Assembly (NCBI RefSeq): GCF_018100925.1
Contig: NZ_JAGJEH010000008.1
Span: 1-64,000, forward strand
Length of the DNA: 64,000 nt
DNA from: Pseudoalteromonas luteoviolacea
GTDB lineage: Bacteria > Pseudomonadota > Gammaproteobacteria > Enterobacterales > Alteromonadaceae
Reading direction: 5' to 3'
Each line of letters starts with the position of its first letter. Positions within the stretch are counted from its first letter, which is position 1. Below the pieces are notes generated by a model. The model ran no database searches. It saw nothing but the letters and a program-made list of their open reading frames with translations, and was not told the DNA's origin. Both the position numbers and the translations under genes were made by a program. Below, one piece after another: positions 35,740 to 44,908 of this stretch.

Positions 35740-36414
35740 ATGCAATTGACACAATTACCGAAACACACCAGGCCAAGAGAGAAATTGTTATCAGATGGCC
35801 CGAGCGCGCTCAGTGATGCAGAGTTGTTAGCGATTTTTCTACGTACAGGGGTCAAAGGAATGAATGCCATTGAGCTGGCAGATTCTTTGTTATCGCAGCG
35901 GCAATCATTACAGAGTTTATTCAATACATCACTTGAAGATTTTCTAGCGCTTAAGGGGATGGGTGAAGCGAAATATGCGCTCTTTCAAGCTGTGCTTGAA
36001 TTGTGTAAGCGTTATTTGAAAGAAGGGTGTGAGCGGGCGTTTAAATTTGAAAGCCCTGCGCAGGTGCATAACTATTTGAGCTTTCAACTCAAAGGGCTAG
36101 AACATGAAGTCTTTATGGTTTTATATTTAGATAGTCAAAATCAGCTAATAAAGGACGAAGTGTTATTTCGTGGCACGATTAACGCCGCCTCAGTTTACCC
36201 AAGGGAAGTGGTAAAAGCGGCATTGAAACATAACGCTGCTGCTATTATCTTTGCTCACAACCACCCATCAGGAGTGTGTGAACCGAGCCAAGCAGACAAA
36301 GTTTTGACTGAAAAATTACAAAAAGCTTTGGCACTTATGGATATCAAAGTGTTAGATCATGTCATTGTGGCAGGAAATCGCTGTATATCTTTCGCAGATA
36401 GGGGCTTGTTATGA
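35740..36414 (+). CDS. radC: RadC/JAB domain protein
   Basis: The 224-residue protein starts at ATG 35740 preceded by AAAGGG. An N-terminal HhH region (residues about 1-100; LRTGVKGMNAIELADSLL, LKGMGEAKYALFQA) is followed by the JAMM metal site FAHNHPSG (His173, His175) and Asp186. RadC was once thought to act in DNA repair; its true role, including in recombination, is not settled. Length and position beside coaBC and before rpmB-rpmG match the E. coli order. Confidence 0.95.
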   Translation: MQLTQLPKHTRPREKLLSDGPSALSDAELLAIFLRTGVKGMNAIELADSLLSQRQSLQSLFNTSLEDFLALKGMGEAKYALFQAVLELCKRYLKEGCERAFKFESPAQVHNYLSFQLKGLEHEVFMVLYLDSQNQLIKDEVLFRGTINAASVYPREVVKAALKHNAAAIIFAHNHPSGVCEPSQADKVLTEKLQKALALMDIKVLDHVIVAGNRCISFADRGLL

Positions 36415-36496
36415 GCTTTTATTGACCATTTTTTGGCTGCAAACCGTTATTTCGCTTAAATTTTATAAAATAGTTTAATTTAAATGCAGTTTTTAC

Positions 36497-36525
36497 TTTC
36501 CACAACGGCCTATGATCATTATAAT
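36497..36525 (+). promoter_or_regulatory. Putative sigma-70 promoter of rpmB-rpmG
   Basis: TTTCCA (36497-36502) and a perfect TATAAT (36520-36525) are separated by 17 bp. Transcripts would begin about 36532 and leave a leader of about 160 nt before rpmB. The leader holds no obvious reading frame. Confidence 0.55.
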
Positions 36526-36691
36526 TGGCCGCTATCAAATTTTACCCATGAGCTGACTAGGATATCATCAGATCCTTGATCTCTGCCTGCAGATGCTGTA
36601 TAAAGAGCGCCCTTTGATTTTACCCGGGGCACACCAGTGTAAGGCCTAAGGGGAAATTAAGCTCGAGCGAAGTTATTGGAGATACATAGAC

Positions 36692-36928
36692 ATGTCTAAA
36701 GTCTGTCAAGTTACAGGTAAGCGCCCGGTTGTTGGTAACAACCGTTCACACGCGCGCAACGCAACTAAGCGTCGTTTCCTACCTAACCTACAAACACACC
36801 GTTTCTGGGTTGAAAGTGAAAAGCGTTTCGTTACTCTACGTACTACTACTAAAGGTATGCGTATTATTGATAAAAAAGGCATCGACGCGGTATTAGTAGA
36901 TATCCGTGCTCGCGGCGAAAAAGTATAA
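36692..36928 (+). CDS. rpmB: 50S ribosomal protein L28
   Basis: The 78-residue basic ribosomal protein starts MSKVCQVTGKRPVVGNNRSH, the typical L28 N-terminus, and ends IDAVLVDIRARGEKV. It binds near the L1 region of the large subunit. GGAG lies upstream of the ATG. The gene is followed after 11 nt by rpmG, and the pair has its own promoter. Size is standard for gammaproteobacteria. Confidence 0.98.
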   Translation: MSKVCQVTGKRPVVGNNRSHARNATKRRFLPNLQTHRFWVESEKRFVTLRTTTKGMRIIDKKGIDAVLVDIRARGEKV

Positions 36929-36939
36929 GGAGCTAAATC

Positions 36940-37095
36940 ATGCGTGATAAGATCCGTTTAGTTTCAACTGCTGGTACTGGTTATTTCTACACTACCGACA
37001 AGAACAAGCGTAACATGCCTGAAAAAATGGAGATCAAAAAGTACGATCCTAAAGTACGTAAGCACGTGATCTTCAAAGAAGCAAAAATCAAGTAA
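36940..37095 (+). CDS. rpmG: 50S ribosomal protein L33
   Basis: The 51-residue protein MRDKIRLVSTAGTGYFYTTD and the rest of its sequence, ending KHVIFKEAKIK, match bacterial L33 of the zinc-free type, because the CxxC pairs of the zinc form are absent. AAGGAG lies at 36927-36932, shortly before the ATG. It is co-transcribed with rpmB; a strong terminator follows 18 nt after the stop. Confidence 0.97.
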   Translation: MRDKIRLVSTAGTGYFYTTDKNKRNMPEKMEIKKYDPKVRKHVIFKEAKIK

Positions 37096-37112
37096 TTTTG
37101 CTTTAAGAATTG

Positions 37113-37140
37113 AAAAACCCAGTCTCGTACTGGGTTTTTT
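37113..37140 (+). terminator. Rho-independent terminator of rpmB-rpmG
   Basis: An 11-bp stem (37113-37123 with 37129-37139, 5-nt loop) with core CCCAGT/ACTGGG ends in a T-run. The left arm carries an A-run, so it can also serve the convergent leftward gene. Confidence 0.92.
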
Positions 37141-37170
37141 GTTGCCTGAAATTAAGTAACTACGCGGGAT

Positions 37171-39156
37171 TTAAAGTGTCAACGCATGTATGTCACCCTG
37201 CATTGGCTTTAACTCGACATAGGTAATTGTCTCTGGACTAGTTCTGATTGAATACTGGTGTAAAAACCCACTTGGCTGGGAAAGTAGTCGCAGTGTTTGG
37301 CCGGTATCCAAGTCATATTGAAAAATGCCTTCCTCAGGCTGATAAAAATAAATGCGCCCAGCTATAATGCGCCAGTTGAGCCAATTGATGTTTTTCACGT
37401 TTGGCAGCACTAACTGCTCTTGCCCTGCATTCAAAGTCCACACGCCACTGACATGCCGTTTTGTAAAGTACAATTGATCTTGATAGTAAAAGCCGCTGTA
37501 CCCACCTGCGTGAGTTAATTGTAAATGCTGCTTTGTACGACGATCAAATAACCAAAGTTGCCAGTCACCTCGTTTATTGCTGCTGTAGATAATTTTATTT
37601 CCACCATCATGATAATTGGCAACATATGCCTTGTGCTTGGCTGCAAAAACCTGCTTTACAATCTGTGAGTCTAGTGACAACTCAATCAAGGCACCTTCTT
37701 TTTCGAACAGCAGTTTTTTTTCAGTGGGGTGTAGTTCAAAGCGACGAAAGCCAAATTCAAAAGGAAGCGCTAATTTGGTGGCTCGGCCATTTTGTAGTAC
37801 CCACAGGTCATGCCGTTGTTCTGCATCCGAAATGAATATAAGGTCACCTTCTTGGGTTTTTTGCGGTAGTCGGTTGAGCGCGGCGTTGTCGAATAGTGTG
37901 TGCCGTTGCTTGTTTTCCAAGTTGAGCTCGATGATTTTAGAACTTGCATGATATTGACTAAGCAATAACATTGTAAAATCATTTACTTTGGTAACAGCAA
38001 TAGATTCAATAGGGTGACTCAAATCCTTGAGCTTTTTTATTTGCAGCGTATCAGTATGAAGCTTATACAATGTTTTTTGAGCATTGAAAAAGAGTTGGTC
38101 GCCGTCTACGTCCCAGCTTATTGCTTTGATAACACCAGCAAAGGGCACTGTGTGAATGGGATTTAAAGTATGACTATCTACAATGTGTATTTGTGTTTGA
38201 TTAGATTCCAGATAGCGGACAAATGCCAAGGTATGTGTATTCGGGTGTGCGGCAAGTAGATAATCCCCTTGCATATCAAGATTCTCAGTAGGCAGTGAGA
38301 CCTGGCTTAATGTTTGGCTGTGAATCAAAAACTTAAATATGGTGTATGGATGAGCATTATTTTTACGCGATCGAATGAAGAGGGCTTGATCGTCGAATTG
38401 CCAAGCCAACTTGATGTTATTCATGCCTTGGCAATCCATGATATCTGAACTGCTATGCGTGCTGAGATCATATAGCGCCAGCATACAGCTTTCCTCTTGC
38501 TGCATCACATACGCAATTTTTTGGCCTGCAAAATTCACATTGAATGCGTGTAAGCCATCAACTTCAATTGGCAGCCGTTGCGTCTGATTGGTCGCTAAGT
38601 TTTTCAAATATACTTGCCGGGTATTACTGTCATAGCGAGTCGACAGGTATGCAATTTGTCCATTTTTGGCTGCGCTTAACTGTGTTTCAATGCCTTCATG
38701 TGCGGTGATCCGCTGTAATTGAAGTGGTGTTGATTCTGCAATCTTTTGTTTTGATAGCCAAAACATTGCGGCAATGACAGAGAGGCATAATAACAAATAC
38801 AATACAGTGCTGGCTAAATGCACTCGCGGTTGGTACTTGACCGTTTGTTGTGTGATGACTGTAGCGCAAAAAAGATAGCCCACTTTGGGTTTAGTTTGAA
38901 TGATTTGAGCTTCGGGTTGCAAGGTATCAAAATGTTGTCGCAATTTAGATATTGCTTTGTTGATGGCACTATCTGAAACAACTTTCCCTTGCCAAGCTAA
39001 AGACAGCAATTCATCTCGTGTCAGAACACAATTCGGGTTTAGTACAAAAATAGACAACAGCTCAAATGACTTAGCCTCTAAATATACCTGCTTACCAGCG
39101 AGTGAGAGTGTTCTAAGCTGAGTGTTGAAGGTGATCCCATTGATAAGGTAATTCAT
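37171..39156 (-). CDS. ToxR/CadC-like transmembrane regulator with periplasmic TolB-like propeller
   Basis: The 661-residue protein starts at ATG 39156 (MNYLINGITFNTQLRTLSLA). Residues about 1-100 form an OmpR/CadC-type winged helix (VLTRDELLSLAWQGKVVSDS, INKAISKLRQHF, IIQTKPKVGYLF). One transmembrane helix follows (about residues 112-134, ending MFWLSKQK). The rest is a periplasmic beta-propeller with PD40-like blades (GQIAYLSTRYDSN, GQKIAYVMQQEE). It is a one-component membrane sensor: the propeller would sense a ligand or partner and the cytoplasmic domain would bind DNA. It is divergent from the hydrolase lipoprotein, with 125 bp between starts, so that gene is its likeliest target. Confidence 0.88.
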   Translation of the reverse strand: MNYLINGITFNTQLRTLSLAGKQVYLEAKSFELLSIFVLNPNCVLTRDELLSLAWQGKVVSDSAINKAISKLRQHFDTLQPEAQIIQTKPKVGYLFCATVITQQTVKYQPRVHLASTVLYLLLCLSVIAAMFWLSKQKIAESTPLQLQRITAHEGIETQLSAAKNGQIAYLSTRYDSNTRQVYLKNLATNQTQRLPIEVDGLHAFNVNFAGQKIAYVMQQEESCMLALYDLSTHSSSDIMDCQGMNNIKLAWQFDDQALFIRSRKNNAHPYTIFKFLIHSQTLSQVSLPTENLDMQGDYLLAAHPNTHTLAFVRYLESNQTQIHIVDSHTLNPIHTVPFAGVIKAISWDVDGDQLFFNAQKTLYKLHTDTLQIKKLKDLSHPIESIAVTKVNDFTMLLLSQYHASSKIIELNLENKQRHTLFDNAALNRLPQKTQEGDLIFISDAEQRHDLWVLQNGRATKLALPFEFGFRRFELHPTEKKLLFEKEGALIELSLDSQIVKQVFAAKHKAYVANYHDGGNKIIYSSNKRGDWQLWLFDRRTKQHLQLTHAGGYSGFYYQDQLYFTKRHVSGVWTLNAGQEQLVLPNVKNINWLNWRIIAGRIYFYQPEEGIFQYDLDTGQTLRLLSQPSGFLHQYSIRTSPETITYVELKPMQGDIHALTL

Positions 39157-39281
39157 TATTTGTTTTTGATTTTTATGAATATATTTTAGTAAGCAAAAGC
39201 TCACGTTTATTTCTTGTTTAGGTTATGACTTCAATGTACCAGTTCCATTAAGGTCAGGGCAAAGAAAACAGGAGCTTTGAT

Positions 39282-41099
39282 ATGAGAATACGGTTTGGTC
39301 TTTTTATGTGTGTGTGGTTATTACAGGCATGCAGTAGTGGGGAAGAAAAGCATAGTGAACCTCACAATGCAAATAATGCCAGTCATGAGAGTGAGCAAAG
39401 TGTAACCCGATTAACGTTAGATGGTCATCACTACGTAATTGGGTTGCCTGAAGCTGGGCTCAACCCGCACAAAGCATACAAATTGTTACTGGCTTTTCAC
39501 GGCTCAGGACAAAGTGAAGTCGGTATGCAATCGATGACACGGTTTGAAACGTTCAGTGATGAATACATCGTTGTGTATCCTAAATCAAAAGAAGTTGAAT
39601 GGGATGAGGGGTGTGGATGCAATATTGCTGCGCGTTTAAAGGCAAATGATGTCAATTTTGTTGTTAAGTTGATAGAAAAAATGCACCAAGAGTACAATCT
39701 ACTTGAAGGCGAGAATTATGCTGTGGGGTACTCACAAGGTGCGTTGTTTAGCCAAAATATGCTATGTAAACACAGTGCGCTTTTTAAGGCTGTTGCCAGT
39801 GTGGGTGCCCCCATGTCTGAACAGCTGTCGATAAGTTGTAAAATCACGGAACCGACACACTATTTACAGATACATGGCACAGCTGATCAGGTGTTGCCTT
39901 ATGACGGCATGTATGATGATAACTTCCCTTTAATTTCTTCACCGCGCGCGATTGAATTGATTGCAGCGCAGAATAAGCTCAACCCAGACTATACAGATAT
40001 TGAATTGAGTAAATCAGTCAAGGCACGCGTATATCAATCTGAAGCTGGTATACACAACTCGCTTGTATCCATTCAGTCGGGCGGTCATCAGTGGGCGTTT
40101 TCGGAATATGATACGAGCCGCGAAGTGTTATCATTTTTTTCTCAACACAGTCAGTATCCTTTTGCCGAAGGATCCGCTTTATATACACTCGACGGCCAAA
40201 ACTATCATGTCAGAACTTTAGGTAATGAAAATGCCGCGGGAGATATCGTTATCCTCCCTGGAGCCAATAAATTTTTCCACAGTGATTCAGCTTGGGCGGC
40301 TTTGATCCAACCTCTGTTAGCGCAGCATAGTCGAGTACATGTGATTGATCGCTTGGGCAGCGCTTGGAGTAGTATGACTGACACGCCTTCATTGGCACGT
40401 TTTGCCGCTGATTTACCCTCCCTCTTAACGCTGTTAGAGATTGAAAAAGTCACGTTTTTGGCTTTTGCTAATGCAAATCTAACTACGCTAATGTATTTAG
40501 CGGATCCGAATCCGGATGTTTTCGTCAATGGGCTGGTGTGGGCTGATCCGGATATCTTAACGGCGCATTCAGTAGAGCTTTATCAAAGCGGCTCTGTAGC
40601 TGAATTAAGGGCCTATCCTGCACTTTTCATCGAACACGTTGACGCGGGAAATTGGACAGAAAAAACGATGCAAAGGTTGGCCATAGAAAGAGCTGAAATT
40701 GCAGCGCTTATTCCTGCGAACTATCAGAGTAATATGGATTGGGCTTACTATGACTTGGTGTCACAGCAGCGCTTAGAGGTAGAGAAGCAAGTGACGCGTA
40801 TTAAAGAAATGATGAGTTATCACGATGATTTAAATACGGCAAGTGTGCTTGAGAGCGCAATTACTGTGCCTGTAAGCATCATTGATGGTGATTTTGAAAG
40901 TCATGATATTGACCTCGCCCACGAAGATGAAAAATCGGCTTTGATAAAGTGGCAGCAAGAGGGTGTCGCATGGAGCAAAGCGATCGCCTATAAAACAGGC
41001 GGTATTTACTACCCCTTAAACAATGCCAGTCATCAACTTTTCTTTGAACATCCAGATACAGTGATTGAAGCCGTATTAGCAATACATCAAGATCAGTAA
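39282..41099 (+). CDS. Lipoprotein with two alpha/beta-hydrolase domains, second domain lacking the nucleophile
   Basis: Signal MRIRFGLFMCVWLLQAC has a lipobox LQAC with Cys17. Domain 1 (about residues 40-290) resembles the PHB-depolymerase/feruloyl-esterase-like (LpqC) family: AFHGSGQS, Ser151 in VGYSQGALFS, Asp202 in IHGTADQVLPYDG and His269 in GGHQWAF. Domain 2 (about 300-605) looks like an alpha/beta hydrolase (VILPGANKFFHSDSAW, RVHVIDRLGSAW), but the elbow reads LAFANAN, with Ala396 where Ser is expected. So domain 2 is probably not a classical serine hydrolase. The protein should be an envelope-anchored esterase. It lies opposite the ToxR-like sensor and ends in a strong terminator. Confidence 0.85.
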   Translation: MRIRFGLFMCVWLLQACSSGEEKHSEPHNANNASHESEQSVTRLTLDGHHYVIGLPEAGLNPHKAYKLLLAFHGSGQSEVGMQSMTRFETFSDEYIVVYPKSKEVEWDEGCGCNIAARLKANDVNFVVKLIEKMHQEYNLLEGENYAVGYSQGALFSQNMLCKHSALFKAVASVGAPMSEQLSISCKITEPTHYLQIHGTADQVLPYDGMYDDNFPLISSPRAIELIAAQNKLNPDYTDIELSKSVKARVYQSEAGIHNSLVSIQSGGHQWAFSEYDTSREVLSFFSQHSQYPFAEGSALYTLDGQNYHVRTLGNENAAGDIVILPGANKFFHSDSAWAALIQPLLAQHSRVHVIDRLGSAWSSMTDTPSLARFAADLPSLLTLLEIEKVTFLAFANANLTTLMYLADPNPDVFVNGLVWADPDILTAHSVELYQSGSVAELRAYPALFIEHVDAGNWTEKTMQRLAIERAEIAALIPANYQSNMDWAYYDLVSQQRLEVEKQVTRIKEMMSYHDDLNTASVLESAITVPVSIIDGDFESHDIDLAHEDEKSALIKWQQEGVAWSKAIAYKTGGIYYPLNNASHQLFFEHPDTVIEAVLAIHQDQ

Positions 41100-41111
41100 G
41101 GGCGAGTGAAT

Positions 41112-41143
41112 AAAAAAACCGAAGCGGTTGCTTCGGTTTTTTT
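41112..41143. terminator. Bidirectional terminator between hydrolase lipoprotein and ppaC
   Basis: An inverted repeat with core CCGAAGC/GCTTCGG and a 4-nt loop is flanked by seven A and seven T. It lies between convergent genes. Confidence 0.92.
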
Positions 41144-41157
41144 ATTGCAAAAAGTGA

Positions 41158-42078
41158 TTATGCAAACGCTTCTTGTAGCGGTGGCACAACTTGCTTTTTA
41201 CGGCTTAATACACCATCAAGCCAAACGCGGCTTTGCTCAGGTGCTTGGCCATAGGCTTTTTCAATAATGCCTTCATCATTTGATGCGATTAGCATTTGTG
41301 AGCCTTCTTTCATGATGTCAGTAAGAAGTAGTAATACAGAGTGACGACCGCCTTCTTCTTTTAGTTTTGCAATATCAGCTTCAAGATCTGCTTTGATATC
41401 GTCAAATACAGATAGATCAATCACTTCTAACTGGCCAATACCAACTAGGTTGCCGTTCATGTTGAAGTCTTTAAAGTCACGCATTACAAGATCACGTGCT
41501 GGCGTGCCTTCAACAGCTGACTTGACTTTGAACATTTCCATGCCAAATGCTTTGAAGTCCTCAATACCGGCAATCTCTGCAAGTACTTCAACACATTTAA
41601 TATCAGCAGTTGTACACGTTGGTGATTTGAAGATAACGGTGTCAGATAAAATTGCACCTAACATCAGGCCAGCGATACCCTTAGGGATCTCAACGCCATA
41701 AAAGTCATACATCATTTTAATAATGGTATTGCTACAGCCTACTGGGCGGATCCAACACTCAAGTGGTGTTGAAGTGGTTAGGTCACCTAGTTTGTGGTGA
41801 TCTACAACACCTACTACTGTCGCTTCGTCAATGTCATCTGGTGCTTGTGTTTTTTCTGTGTGATCAACGATATAAACTTCTTCACCCGCATAGCTTAATT
41901 TAAGCTCAGGGGCTTCGAAACCAAAGCGATCGAGAATAAACTGTGTTTCAGGTGATACATCACCTAAACGTGTAGGGATAGCTTCTTCTCCAATTTGGTT
42001 TTTGAGGTAAGAAAGTGCAATTGCACCACAAATTGAATCAGAATCAGGGATTTTATGACCCACTACATACATTGCCAT
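41158..42078 (-). CDS. ppaC: Manganese-dependent (family II) inorganic pyrophosphatase
   Basis: The 306-residue DHH-family enzyme hydrolyses pyrophosphate to phosphate with Mn2+. The metal ligands are visible: His8, Asp12 and Asp14 in VGHKIPDSDS, Asp72 in YIVDHTEK and the DHH at residues 93-95 in VVDHHKLGD. A C-terminal DHHA2 domain carries GRHSVLLLLTDIM and LSRKKQVVPPL. AGGAG precedes the ATG. The gene is single. Family II enzymes occur in Vibrio and relatives beside, or instead of, family I. Confidence 0.95.
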   Translation of the reverse strand: MAMYVVGHKIPDSDSICGAIALSYLKNQIGEEAIPTRLGDVSPETQFILDRFGFEAPELKLSYAGEEVYIVDHTEKTQAPDDIDEATVVGVVDHHKLGDLTTSTPLECWIRPVGCSNTIIKMMYDFYGVEIPKGIAGLMLGAILSDTVIFKSPTCTTADIKCVEVLAEIAGIEDFKAFGMEMFKVKSAVEGTPARDLVMRDFKDFNMNGNLVGIGQLEVIDLSVFDDIKADLEADIAKLKEEGGRHSVLLLLTDIMKEGSQMLIASNDEGIIEKAYGQAPEQSRVWLDGVLSRKKQVVPPLQEAFA

Positions 42079-42285
42079 TGACGGACTCCTAAAAAATTTT
42101 GTCGCTTATTTTAGCAAAAATTAACCACATTAATACAGTGTCGGAAGGATTTTGGACCTAGAAAATAGTCTAAGCAGAGATTATGAAATCCTTTAGGTCG
42201 ATGAATTAAATGTACTGCTGCGTTCATCAGCAGGGTATAGTACAGTGATCTAACCAACGAAATAATCAGTATTGATGGAACTGAC

Positions 42286-42777
42286 ATGGGACTGAGCCGT
42301 AAAGCGTGGAACAATGTAGTTATTTTTTCCATGTTGATCATGATTTTTTTTCTCAACGGGTTACATCACAAATTGAACCCTCAACAAGCTGAATTAACCC
42401 GTGTTATGGTTTTGCCAGAGCAGAGCTTTGTACTCGCTATGGCGTATCCTGGCGTCAAAATTGAGCGTATAGGTACAACGTGGCGTATAGATAATAAACT
42501 CGTGGAAGGCACGTCATTATCGTATACCGCGCAGGACTTAGTTCAGATTGTACAGATGTGGCAAAATTTGGAATTACAGGCTGTTGAAAAGCAAAAGGTT
42601 AACCCTGAATCAGCGATATCCGTAGCAACTTTTTGGTTGGCGGGTGAAGAGCTGCCTTTGAGTTACCAACTTTATCGTGGATCCGACACATATCTGTTGT
42701 TTGCTCAACGTCAACAGCATTGGTTGGAACTGAGCGCAGACCAAGCTAAACAATTATTTAAACCGATAGATATATAG
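42286..42777 (+). CDS. Membrane-anchored protein of unknown function upstream of mutM
   Basis: The 163-residue protein has one N-terminal transmembrane helix (about residues 9-26, NVVIFSMLIMIFFLNGL) and a soluble domain of about 130 residues facing the periplasm. I recognise no motif. The soluble part has a regular beta-rich pattern (TTWRIDNKLVEGTSLSY, TYLLFAQRQQHWLELS). It ends 2 nt before mutM, so the two are co-transcribed. Low similarity to known families limits the call. Confidence 0.72.
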   Translation: MGLSRKAWNNVVIFSMLIMIFFLNGLHHKLNPQQAELTRVMVLPEQSFVLAMAYPGVKIERIGTTWRIDNKLVEGTSLSYTAQDLVQIVQMWQNLELQAVEKQKVNPESAISVATFWLAGEELPLSYQLYRGSDTYLLFAQRQQHWLELSADQAKQLFKPIDI

Positions 42778-42779
42778 TT

Positions 42780-43589
42780 ATGCCAGAATTACCTGAAGTA
42801 GAAGTAAGTCGCATGGGTATAGAACCTCATGTCAAAGGGCAAGTTGTTAATCATGTTCGTATCCATAATGGTCGACTGCGCTGGCCTGTGCCAGAAGAGG
42901 TCTCATTATTGGAAAACACTGTAATTACAGCTGTGAAGCGTAGAGCCAAATATTTACTGCTGGAAAGTGATGTAGGGACTGCAATTTTGCATTTGGGCAT
43001 GTCAGGTAATTTGCGTGTCGTGTGTCAAAGCGAACCGTTAAAGAAGCACGACCATATTGAACTTGTGTTTGCCAACGGGTTGGCGCTGCGTCTGAACGAT
43101 CCGCGTCGCTTTGGTGCTTTTTTATGGCAAAACCCACAGCAGCAGCACAGCGTGTTCGCTAAACTAGGCCCCGAACCCCTGACCGATCTATTTGATGCCA
43201 AACATTTGTATCAAGCCAGTCGTGGAAAAAAGGTTGCAGTAAAGCAGTTTATCATGGACAACCATGTGGTCGTGGGGGTGGGTAATATTTACGCCAATGA
43301 GTCATTGTTTAAAGCCGGGATACACCCTAAACGTGAAGCTGGCAAAATATCTTTAGCGCGTTATCAAAAACTCACGCCAATAATTAAAGACACCTTAGCC
43401 GCAGCGATTGAGCAAGGTGGGACGACTTTAAAAGATTTTGCACAAAGTGATGGAAAGCCGGGTTACTTTGCTCAGGAGTTATTGGTTTATGGCCGAAAAG
43501 GTGAGCCGTGTGTACGTTGTGAAACGACCTTACAAGAGATCCGTTTAGGGCAGCGTAGCACTGTTTATTGTACTAAGTGCCAACGCTGA
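42780..43589 (+). CDS. mutM: Formamidopyrimidine-DNA glycosylase MutM (Fpg)
   Basis: The 269-residue bifunctional glycosylase/AP lyase removes 8-oxoguanine and formamidopyrimidines. It begins MPELPEVEV with catalytic Pro2 and Glu3. KRRAKYLLLE, HLGMSGNL, LRLNDPRRFGAFL, HVVGVGNIYANESLF and the C-terminal zinc finger (CVRC ... CTKC) complete the Fpg pattern. It is separated from rpmB-rpmG, with which it is linked in E. coli, by about 5.7 kb. Its stop is 12 nt from the convergent M20 gene. Confidence 0.97.
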   Translation: MPELPEVEVSRMGIEPHVKGQVVNHVRIHNGRLRWPVPEEVSLLENTVITAVKRRAKYLLLESDVGTAILHLGMSGNLRVVCQSEPLKKHDHIELVFANGLALRLNDPRRFGAFLWQNPQQQHSVFAKLGPEPLTDLFDAKHLYQASRGKKVAVKQFIMDNHVVVGVGNIYANESLFKAGIHPKREAGKISLARYQKLTPIIKDTLAAAIEQGGTTLKDFAQSDGKPGYFAQELLVYGRKGEPCVRCETTLQEIRLGQRSTVYCTKCQR

Positions 43590-43601
43590 CCAAAATGATT
43601 G

Positions 43602-44729
43602 TTATGCTTGGTATACGGCAGATTCAACAGCCTGTGTGCGATAACATAATTGCGAGAGGATCGCCGTCATCTGTGCGATGCGAAGCTCAAAGCTACGTTT
43701 GAGTGCGCGCTCATTGCGGGTGTGATCGCCGTCACCATATGGGCCGAAGCCATCCAAAGTCGGTGTACCAGTCGCAGCAGCCGTATTGGCATCGGATACA
43801 CCGCCTCGGTGCTCAATCGGTTGTTCCTCACCTAAGATCTCGTTGATTTGATCAAGTAAGGTTTGCTGTGCTGACGTTGGTGCCATGACGCCACGTTGCA
43901 AGCCTCCTTGTATGTCCACCTCTACGCCTGTGATTTCAATAGCCATACAGATGTTTTCTATGCCTTCTAGCAACCTTTGCTGTTCAGCTTGATTGGTAAA
44001 ACGTGCTTCAACTTGTAATGTTGCCTTGCCAGAAATAGTATTGGCACCGATCCCACCTTGTACTTTGCCAACGTTTACTGTGCTGCCCGCTTTGAGATCT
44101 GTGAGCGAAGTCATTTCTAGTAACATGTTTGCCATGGCAAAGTTAGCGTCAATTCCGTCTCGATAATGGTTGCCTGCATGTGCTGGTTTGCCGGTGACAG
44201 TGATGTGATAAGTGGCAATCCCTTTTCGCGCGACGACCAACTCATGGGATTTACCGGCGGCTTCAAATACAAAACATGCATCGTATTGCTTGGCTATTTT
44301 CGTCGTCAGTGCCTGACTATCATCACTGCCAATTTCTTCGTCACTGACTAATAACCAATCTATGTTCAGCAGCTGACCAAATTGCTGCTTCAACTGTCTC
44401 AGTACATTGAGTGCAACCCAATTTCCGCCTTTCATGTCACATACGCCGGGACCATAAACATAGTTCTCATCCTCGTGAAACTCAGTGAATGACCCGTCTG
44501 GAAACACCGTATCTAAATGGCCCAGCAGCAATACCCGTTTTCCTGTGTTACGTGCGGAGCGAAACAGCAAGTGATCGCCGATCAGCTCTCGTTGATAGCG
44601 GGTAAGTGAAAACCCTAAAGGCTCTGCCAAAGCAATCATTTGCTCACCGTGTCTATCCACTCCGGCTTTGTTTTTACTGTGCGAGTTGCAGCGTATTAAG
44701 TCTGCTAATTCTGCATAGTCCAGATTCAT
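43602..44729 (-). CDS. M20 family metallopeptidase (carboxypeptidase G2-like)
   Basis: The 375-residue protein has no signal peptide and is cytoplasmic. Zinc-site motifs are GHLDTVFP, GPGVCDMKGG and SDEEIGS (metal-bridging and catalytic Glu), with the dimerisation domain between (GKPAHAGNHY) and a C-terminal His in DGDHTRNE. It is close to glutamate carboxypeptidase G2-like enzymes that remove a C-terminal amino acid from peptides or N-acyl amino acids. It is divergent from two ATP-grasp ligases and an M14 peptidase, so its substrate may be the product of those ligases (inference). Confidence 0.93.
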   Translation of the reverse strand: MNLDYAELADLIRCNSHSKNKAGVDRHGEQMIALAEPLGFSLTRYQRELIGDHLLFRSARNTGKRVLLLGHLDTVFPDGSFTEFHEDENYVYGPGVCDMKGGNWVALNVLRQLKQQFGQLLNIDWLLVSDEEIGSDDSQALTTKIAKQYDACFVFEAAGKSHELVVARKGIATYHITVTGKPAHAGNHYRDGIDANFAMANMLLEMTSLTDLKAGSTVNVGKVQGGIGANTISGKATLQVEARFTNQAEQQRLLEGIENICMAIEITGVEVDIQGGLQRGVMAPTSAQQTLLDQINEILGEEQPIEHRGGVSDANTAAATGTPTLDGFGPYGDGDHTRNERALKRSFELRIAQMTAILSQLCYRTQAVESAVYQA

Positions 44730-44908
44730 CCTAATCTTCTCCCTGTGAAGGTTTGGCTCATCGTGGCGCTTTTCAGTTGCAGTTCGGTGAAGCTTTTATG
44801 AACAGTTTTTAGATCATTAAAAGGATCAAAAATTTGTCATACAGATGGTCTTAACTAGTAAAACATTGCTCTATTTCAGCACCTAATTTTTAACCAAGGA
44901 GATACTTT

